Source: CAYGWP01 sp964353455
GTDB taxonomy: Bacteria > Planctomycetota > Phycisphaerae > FEN-1346
Reading direction: 5' to 3'
NCBI GenBank assembly: GCA_964353455.1
Contig: CAYGWP010000202.1
Location: 1-7,013, forward strand
Length of the DNA: 7,013 bases
The notes beneath the pieces are model-generated. The model was not told the DNA's origin. It did no database searches and was given only the letters and a program-made list of their open reading frames with translations. Both the position numbers and the translations under genes were made by a program. Below are positions 1-4,633 of the stretch, one piece after another; position 1 is the stretch's first letter; every line of letters begins with the position of its first letter.

Positions 1-1
1 G

Positions 2-793
2 GCGGCGGTCCTTGCCTGCGCGATCCTTGTCGGGCGCTGCAACAGCGCGCCGCGCGACGGCGGGGGGCGAGACGTCGCCGCGCATCAGCCGCACCCCGCG
101 GCGCAAAGCGTCCCTGAGCCCGCGCCCCCGCCGCCTGCCGCCAAGCCCATTCCCGCGCGGTCCGGCGCCGACTTGAAATGGCCGCTGATCAACGACGGCT
201 TCTACGTCCAGTGGCTCGGCCGGACATGGAGCACGAGATATCCCTCGCGCTTGCAGGAGCGCGACGGCGTGGGCACGCTGGCTCAGCGCAACGCCACCGG
301 CACGTACCTGGGCGAGGACATGGTCTCGGGCGGCAGCGTGTCGTTCGAGGTCCGGCTCGACGCGGGGTACCTCGACCCCGTGGGCGGCGGCAAACACTTC
401 ATCGGGATCACGAGTTGGATGGCCGACCGTTCCGACCGCGATGCGGTGGGCCGGACGCCCTGGTCGCGCATCGAACTGGACAACATCGGCGACAAGCCGC
501 GCTGCGTCGTCTGGAACTACGGCCCGCAGTTCGACGGCCGGGCAACGCGAATCACTTATGCCGGGCCGGCATTCCAGCCGGACCGCTGGTACCGCATCGC
601 CCTCCAGTGGTCATACCGCGATCCCGCCGGCCGCATCGTCATCCGCGTGGACGACCAGTCTTACGAGACGGCCTTCGAGTTCGTGCCGGGGACGGTCGGC
701 CCCGGCCGCTTCTTCGGTTTCGGCCACTTCGAGACGAACCGGCCGGAAGGCTGCGTGCACGTCCGTAATCTCGCGGTGAAGAGCGCGGGATGA
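2..793 (+). CDS. Secreted or membrane-anchored beta-sandwich protein, 5'-partial
   Basis: The frame is open from base 2 to the TGA at 791-793, giving 263 visible residues; the true start lies upstream. The visible N-terminus is hydrophobic (AAVLACAILVGRC), consistent with the end of a signal peptide or membrane anchor. The order VLAC could be a degenerate lipobox, but the following residues stay hydrophobic, so this is uncertain. Residues about 36-57 form a Pro/Ala-rich linker (PEPAPPPPAAKPIP). The rest (from about residue 58) alternates polar and hydrophobic strands with many Trp, Tyr and Phe (FEVRLD, RIELDN, WYRIALQWSY, IVIRVDD, GRFFGFGHFE), typical of a concanavalin/LamG-like jelly roll. 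No catalytic motif is recognisable, so it may bind glycan or only adopt that fold. An internal TTG at 173 would drop the leader and is unlikely to be the start. It probably shares a transcript with the lyase-like gene 22 bp downstream. Function is unassigned. Confidence 0.75.
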   Translation, partial: AAVLACAILVGRCNSAPRDGGGRDVAAHQPHPAAQSVPEPAPPPPAAKPIPARSGADLKWPLINDGFYVQWLGRTWSTRYPSRLQERDGVGTLAQRNATGTYLGEDMVSGGSVSFEVRLDAGYLDPVGGGKHFIGITSWMADRSDRDAVGRTPWSRIELDNIGDKPRCVVWNYGPQFDGRATRITYAGPAFQPDRWYRIALQWSYRDPAGRIVIRVDDQSYETAFEFVPGTVGPGRFFGFGHFETNRPEGCVHVRNLAVKSAG

Positions 794-802
794 CCGCTCC
801 CC

Positions 803-810
803 AGAGAGGA
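803..810 (+). promoter_or_regulatory. Shine-Dalgarno of the PL2-like gene
   Basis: The purine run AGAGAGGA ends five bases before the ATG at 816. It supports that start and lies in the 22-bp gap after the previous stop codon, with no room for a full promoter unless it overlaps the upstream gene. This favours co-transcription of the two genes. Confidence 0.75.
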
Positions 811-815
811 TAACC

Positions 816-2516
816 ATGAGAAGCCATCGCTTCGGCCCGTCCGTCTTCGTTGCTGCGGGGCTCATCTCTTTCGTCTTGGCGGCGTGCGCCCGGGCCGAGG
901 TGCCCAAGTTGGACGGGCGGCCGTACCTGGATGCCGCCCGCAAGTTCGCCGACGCCGCGCTCCAGCACGGGCGCGACACCTACGGCAAAGAGAAGACGCC
1001 GCTTTTCGTTGACGGCCTTCAGGCCGAGTCGCTGGAACCGGCCCGCTGGCCGTTCCGCGGCGAGGTGTGGATACTCTCCAATTTCGCCAGCCAGCAGCCG
1101 CTCATGCGCCTCCTGGACGGGCTGACTGCAATAACGGGCGAAGAGAAATACCGAAAGGCCGCCGAAGACGCCGCACGCTACGCCTTGGAGCACCTCGTAT
1201 CCCCCAACGGGCTGCTCTACTGGGGCGGCCACATGGCCTGGGACCTCGACGCGGAAAAGGGCGTCGGCCAGTACGCCGACGTCCACGAGATGAAGGGCCA
1301 TCAGCCCTATTACCAGTTGATGCACCGGGTCAACCCGGCGGCGACGCGGCGGCTGATGGAGACGGTCTGGGCCTCGCACATGCTCGACTGGTCGCTCCTG
1401 GACTACAATCGCCACGGGAGCGTCAAGAAACCCTGCCGGCCGCAGTGGAACACCCAGTTTCGCGAAACCGTGGAAGTGCCGTTTCCGACGGAGGGCGCCA
1501 ACCTCTCGTTCTGCAACGTCACCCCGTCGCTCATTCACGCGGGCGTCATGCTGGCCGTGCTGGACCATGATGCCGATGCGCTCACCTGGACGCGCCGGCT
1601 GGCGCTGCGGTGGCAACAGGGCCGCGACCCGAAGACCGGCCTCTGCGGCGGCCAACTCAGTTACCGCAAGCAGGACCGCGCCCAGGAGGCCCTCGGGCAT
1701 GTCCATCCGGCCATTAACGAGGCGAAGATCGTCGCCAGTTATCACCAGGTGAGCCGCTACCACGACCTGCCGCTGGTCCAGATGCAGGCGGCCGAGACCC
1801 TGGCCGCCGCCGGCGGCCTGTGCGCCGACGTCGCCCGCGACCTTCAGCGATGGGCGCTTGAGGACCTCAAGGTGTACGCCCGCGCCTGCTACGACCCGAA
1901 GACCGGGAAGTTCCTGACGTTCATGACCGACGGCACGCCGCTCCAGTGGAAGGAGGCGAAGACGGGCTACTACGAGCCGGCCTCGTTTGCCCCGCGCGGG
2001 CCGGACGGAATGCTCTTCTGGGCCTATTGTCGGGCGTATCGCCTCACGGGCGAAGCGGAGTATCGGCGGATGGTCTGCGAGTTGGGCCGCAGCCTGGGCC
2101 TGGGCGACCTCGAGCGGATGCCTGGCAACGAAGGCGGCCCTGAAGCGGGCGTCACGGCCAAGGATTGGCGGCTGATCTACGGCCTCCTGGAACTGGCGGA
2201 CGGCCCGGGCGAAGGCGACGTGCGGCCGGCGATGCTCAGGCGCGCCTGCCGGGTGGCCGACAACCTCATTAAGATGCAGTCCCGCTCAGGCCTCTTCCCC
2301 CGGCCGAGTCGCCAGTGGGCGCGGACCGGCGACGAGATACCCCTGGCGTTGGTGCACCTGGCGGCGGCGATCGAGGGCACTCGCCCCCGGCTGCCGGCGG
2401 CCGCCTTCGACGCCCGCTTCTTCCACTGCGAGTACCACGGACCGCTGGAGGAACGCCAGAAGAAGCGGGCCGATGCCCGGACCTACGACCACCTGGTGTT
2501 CTACGGCTCGGACTGA
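816..2516 (+). CDS. Probable secreted lipoprotein, polysaccharide lyase family 2-like (pectate lyase)
   Basis: The product has 566 residues, close to the usual PL2 length of about 540-570. PL2 enzymes cleave polygalacturonate by metal-assisted beta-elimination in an (alpha/alpha) barrel. Seen: a signal peptide with an LAAC lipobox (Cys24), overlapped by an ARA-like signal peptidase I site (residues 25-27). The body is largely helical. Residues that fit the PL2 active site are His139 (YWGGHMAWDL), Glu158 (HEMKGHQPYY) and Arg199-His200 (YNRHG). Their spacing (19 and 61 residues from His139) is close to that recalled for Yersinia YePL2A (His109, Glu130, Arg171, His172: 21 and 63). Arg284 and Lys304 are candidates for the remaining basic residues. 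The family call rests on remembered motifs, not an alignment. Alternatives are another alpha/alpha-barrel lyase or an unsaturated-glycuronyl hydrolase-type enzyme. The start is supported by the Shine-Dalgarno at 803-810. Position next to a beta-helix protein and a CBM-bearing glycosidase agrees with a pectin-type role. Confidence 0.65.
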   Translation: MRSHRFGPSVFVAAGLISFVLAACARAEVPKLDGRPYLDAARKFADAALQHGRDTYGKEKTPLFVDGLQAESLEPARWPFRGEVWILSNFASQQPLMRLLDGLTAITGEEKYRKAAEDAARYALEHLVSPNGLLYWGGHMAWDLDAEKGVGQYADVHEMKGHQPYYQLMHRVNPAATRRLMETVWASHMLDWSLLDYNRHGSVKKPCRPQWNTQFRETVEVPFPTEGANLSFCNVTPSLIHAGVMLAVLDHDADALTWTRRLALRWQQGRDPKTGLCGGQLSYRKQDRAQEALGHVHPAINEAKIVASYHQVSRYHDLPLVQMQAAETLAAAGGLCADVARDLQRWALEDLKVYARACYDPKTGKFLTFMTDGTPLQWKEAKTGYYEPASFAPRGPDGMLFWAYCRAYRLTGEAEYRRMVCELGRSLGLGDLERMPGNEGGPEAGVTAKDWRLIYGLLELADGPGEGDVRPAMLRRACRVADNLIKMQSRSGLFPRPSRQWARTGDEIPLALVHLAAAIEGTRPRLPAAAFDARFFHCEYHGPLEERQKKRADARTYDHLVFYGSD

Positions 2517-2549
2517 GCGGTCCAGAAATCTGCCGGGGCGCGCCCAGGA
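2517..2549. other. Convergent intergenic gap with a short GC palindrome
   Basis: Only 33 bp separate the two facing stop codons. The gap holds a perfect 10-bp palindrome, GGGCGCGCCC (2536-2545), and a weak interrupted hairpin (CGG-TC-CAG / CTG-CCG, 2518-2535). Neither is followed by a T-run on either strand, so a bidirectional intrinsic terminator is possible but poorly supported. Confidence 0.3.
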
Positions 2550-4541
2550 CTACTTGATCTCTTCCGGCCCGATGTCCGGGGCCTTGCCCATGTAATTATC
2601 GTTGATGCCTGGAATCAGGATGCCTGCATCAATCAACTGCGGCGCGAGGCCCGCCGGGCGGCCGTCCTCCACACGCGCGTACGGCTCAAGACGCGCGTTG
2701 TGTTTGCCGAACCCCGCATCGGCCGGCACCTCGGAGAGGTTTCGGTACCGCTTGTCCTGCCACTTGATGAAGATGTTGCCGGCCGTCGTGAAGAGGTCGC
2801 AGTAATCGAACGAGCACGGGGCCGTCAGCGGCTGCATGTCTTCGACCACGTACCGCGTGGCGCGAAGGATGGAGTTCCGGAAATGCATGTTCCCCCACGG
2901 CCCGCACGGCTCCAGGCCGTTGCCGCCATCGGACCGGTCGGTCCATCCCAGGATGTGATATATGAATACTATTCCGCGCGAACTCACCCCCGCCTTGACC
3001 GCGCCGCCCTTAAAGCGCACGTACCGCTCGCGGACCACATAGACCGGCCCCACCGTTATCGGGGCCAGCGAGATCCCCTGGAGCGTGTTGAACGTGCGGT
3101 TGTTCCAGAACCGGCAGTTCATGCACGCTCCCTCGGGTTCCATCGGGTCGTCGCCGATCTCGGTGAACGTGTTGTCGTGGACGTCGAGGTCGCGGTTCAG
3201 GGCCTCGTTTTCAAGGTCGCCCCAGGTGCTCGCGCCGATGCCGTTAAAGTGGCCCGTGATGGTGTTGAAGCGCGCCACGTTCCCCCCGCCGCCCGCAAAG
3301 GAGATCGCGCTTCCCTCAACATCGTGGCTCTTGCACGCCTTCCACGGCCAGGTCCAGATGCCCGAATCGCGGAACGTGCACCGCTCGATGAGGCACTCGC
3401 GCGACCCCTCGCGGCGGACCGATATGCCCGTCCGCATCGTGTCGAAGCGGCAGTTGCGGACGACGATGTTGCGGCTGCTCGTGATTTCGATGCCGCGCCC
3501 CGAAGTCCCGCCGCCGAAAACCTCGAACTCAAGACCCTCGACGACCCAGTAGCCGCAGTTCTCGAACCTCAGGCCGAACGGCAGAACGCCGAGCCGGACC
3601 GCACAGGCGCTCGGCGCGCGCCAGTCGCCGGGCGCAAGTCGCAGGTACAGGCGCCCCGCTGGCGCGTCCTGCCACCAGCCCGGCACGAGCGGCGGCTCGG
3701 CGCCTCTTAGTTCATCAAGCGACCCGTGATGATAGATACGCGTGCCGACGGGGCGGCCGGCATCGGGGGGGAGCGGCGCGGTGAAAGTCACGGTCCCGAC
3801 AGGGCGTTTTTCATCAGTCGCATAGAGTCCGCCGCCCATGTCCTGCCACGCGCCGCCGGCGGGAACCCAGCCGATGATCTTCGGCCGTCTAACGATACGC
3901 TGCACGAAATCGCCTCCCTCGGCCAGGTAGATGCGCGGCCCCGGGACGCTATCGGCCGGGTCGGCACGCAGCGTGATATAGGCGTCGGGCCGGCCTGATC
4001 GCCGCACGGTCACGCTCTCCGCGTATGTCCCCTCCCTGAGAAGAATAGTGTCTCCCGGCTCGGCCGCGCCGACGGCGCGGGCGATCGTCATATAGGGCTT
4101 CTCGCGCGTGCCGGCGCCAGCGTCGTCGCCCTGCGGACTGACGTAGTACGTCTTGCCCGTGCCGGCGGGGAACTTGTCGCTCCGCGTCCGCGCCGCCGCC
4201 GTGAGCGGCGCGGGCTTGGCGCCTGCGTCCGGGTCCTCGAACGTCACGCGGACCTCGAGCGGCTGGTCGGGCTGGAGCCAGAAGATGCTCCCGGCGAACC
4301 GCCCCTTCGCGGTCCGCGAAAGCGGATGACCGGGGCGGAAGTCCTTCGTATCTCCCGCCCGGTACTCCATCTTCGCCACGGCGTTCTGGTTGTCGTCGCC
4401 ATCGAAGAAGGCGTACACTGAGGCGGCATTAAAGTTCGGGACCACCTCGATTTTCGTCGGCCGGACTTCGTTCCCCCCAATCGTGGCGCCCGAGGGGACC
4501 AGCGCAAGAGCGATCACCAGGGCCGCATGTCCGTAGCGCAT
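2550..4541 (-). CDS. Secreted right-handed beta-helix protein, DUF1565/pectate-lyase-like
   Basis: The product has 663 residues. The N-terminus has a short hydrophobic segment (AALVIALALVPSGA, residues 6-19), a plausible signal peptide with a modest charged region. Residues about 27-120 look like a fibronectin type III-like domain (KIEVVPNF, KMEYRAG, FRPGHPLSR, SIFWLQPDQPLEVRVTF). Residues 130-173 carry the DUF1565 entry motif: YYVSPQGDDAGAGT, then KPYMTIARAVGAAEPGDTI, then LREGTY. Residues about 320-600 show parallel beta-helix rungs (FENCGYWVVEGLEFEVFGG, SRNIVVRNCRF, RECLIERCTFRDSG, DLDVHDNTFTEIGDD). The C-terminus (IDAGILIPGINDNY, then APDIGPEE) matches a recurring end of secreted beta-helix proteins. 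Eleven cysteines are scattered from residue 313 onward. Such folds include PL1/PL3/PL9 lyases, GH28-type hydrolases and non-catalytic proteins; I cannot place a catalytic residue, though the acidic patch Asp464-Asp465/Glu468/Glu470 could bind metal. The start is fixed by AAGGAG seven bases upstream. It is transcribed against its neighbours, so it has its own promoter. Confidence 0.85.
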   Translation of the reverse strand: MRYGHAALVIALALVPSGATIGGNEVRPTKIEVVPNFNAASVYAFFDGDDNQNAVAKMEYRAGDTKDFRPGHPLSRTAKGRFAGSIFWLQPDQPLEVRVTFEDPDAGAKPAPLTAAARTRSDKFPAGTGKTYYVSPQGDDAGAGTREKPYMTIARAVGAAEPGDTILLREGTYAESVTVRRSGRPDAYITLRADPADSVPGPRIYLAEGGDFVQRIVRRPKIIGWVPAGGAWQDMGGGLYATDEKRPVGTVTFTAPLPPDAGRPVGTRIYHHGSLDELRGAEPPLVPGWWQDAPAGRLYLRLAPGDWRAPSACAVRLGVLPFGLRFENCGYWVVEGLEFEVFGGGTSGRGIEITSSRNIVVRNCRFDTMRTGISVRREGSRECLIERCTFRDSGIWTWPWKACKSHDVEGSAISFAGGGGNVARFNTITGHFNGIGASTWGDLENEALNRDLDVHDNTFTEIGDDPMEPEGACMNCRFWNNRTFNTLQGISLAPITVGPVYVVRERYVRFKGGAVKAGVSSRGIVFIYHILGWTDRSDGGNGLEPCGPWGNMHFRNSILRATRYVVEDMQPLTAPCSFDYCDLFTTAGNIFIKWQDKRYRNLSEVPADAGFGKHNARLEPYARVEDGRPAGLAPQLIDAGILIPGINDNYMGKAPDIGPEEIK

Positions 4542-4548
4542 GACTTAT

Positions 4549-4554
4549 CTCCTT
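4549..4554 (-). promoter_or_regulatory. Shine-Dalgarno of the beta-helix gene
   Basis: AAGGAG on the minus strand lies seven bases before the ATG at 4541. It fixes the start at the residue preceding the hydrophobic signal segment. Confidence 0.8.
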
Positions 4555-4568
4555 ACAAGGTCGCCGCT

Positions 4569-4574
4569 ATTATA
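4569..4574 (-). promoter_or_regulatory. Sigma70-type -10 box of the beta-helix gene
   Basis: Read on the minus strand this is a perfect TATAAT in very GC-rich DNA. The best -35 with an 18-bp spacer is AAGACG (minus strand), sharing only GAC with TTGACA, so the -35 is weak and an activator may be needed. A start about seven bases downstream would leave a leader of about 20 bases that includes the Shine-Dalgarno. Confidence 0.5.
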
Positions 4575-4621
4575 ACGCTCTACCCGGCTGACCGTCTTTG
4601 TGATATCCTTACCGCCGCACG

Positions 4622-4627
4622 AGGAGG
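4622..4627 (+). promoter_or_regulatory. Shine-Dalgarno of the modular glycosidase gene
   Basis: AGGAGG lies inside the purine run GAGGAGGAG, six bases before the ATG at 4634. This is a consensus site with near-ideal spacing and decides the start, which is followed at once by a signal peptide. Confidence 0.85.
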
Positions 4628-4633
4628 AGCCAC

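Larger units (their letters stand above)
4542..4633. promoter_or_regulatory. Divergent intergenic control region
   Basis: These 92 bp separate the start codons of the beta-helix gene (-) and the modular glycosidase gene (+), so both promoters must lie here or inside the flanking genes. The centre is AT-richer than anything around it (TATTATAACG, 4568-4577). A strong minus-strand -10 is present. For the plus strand only a weak -10-like TATCCT (4604-4609) can be seen, with no recognisable -35. No clear operator-like inverted repeat was found. Confidence 0.6.

Noticed and set aside
639..1763. A 374-residue open frame on the minus strand inside the PL2-like gene.
   Set aside because: It is antisense to a gene with a clear leader and family motifs. 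Its translation is Arg/Ala/Pro/Gly-rich without domain signatures, as expected of a shadow frame in GC-rich DNA.
2518..2545. Possible bidirectional terminator between the converging genes.
   Set aside because: The palindrome has no loop and the hairpin is short and bulged, with no T-run on either side. It is listed only as a feature of the gap, not called a terminator.
2700..3710. A 336-residue plus-strand open frame opposite the beta-helix gene.
   Set aside because: Its composition is dominated by Arg, Ala, Pro and Val, with no Shine-Dalgarno or leader that I can see. The opposite strand holds clear DUF1565 and beta-helix motifs.
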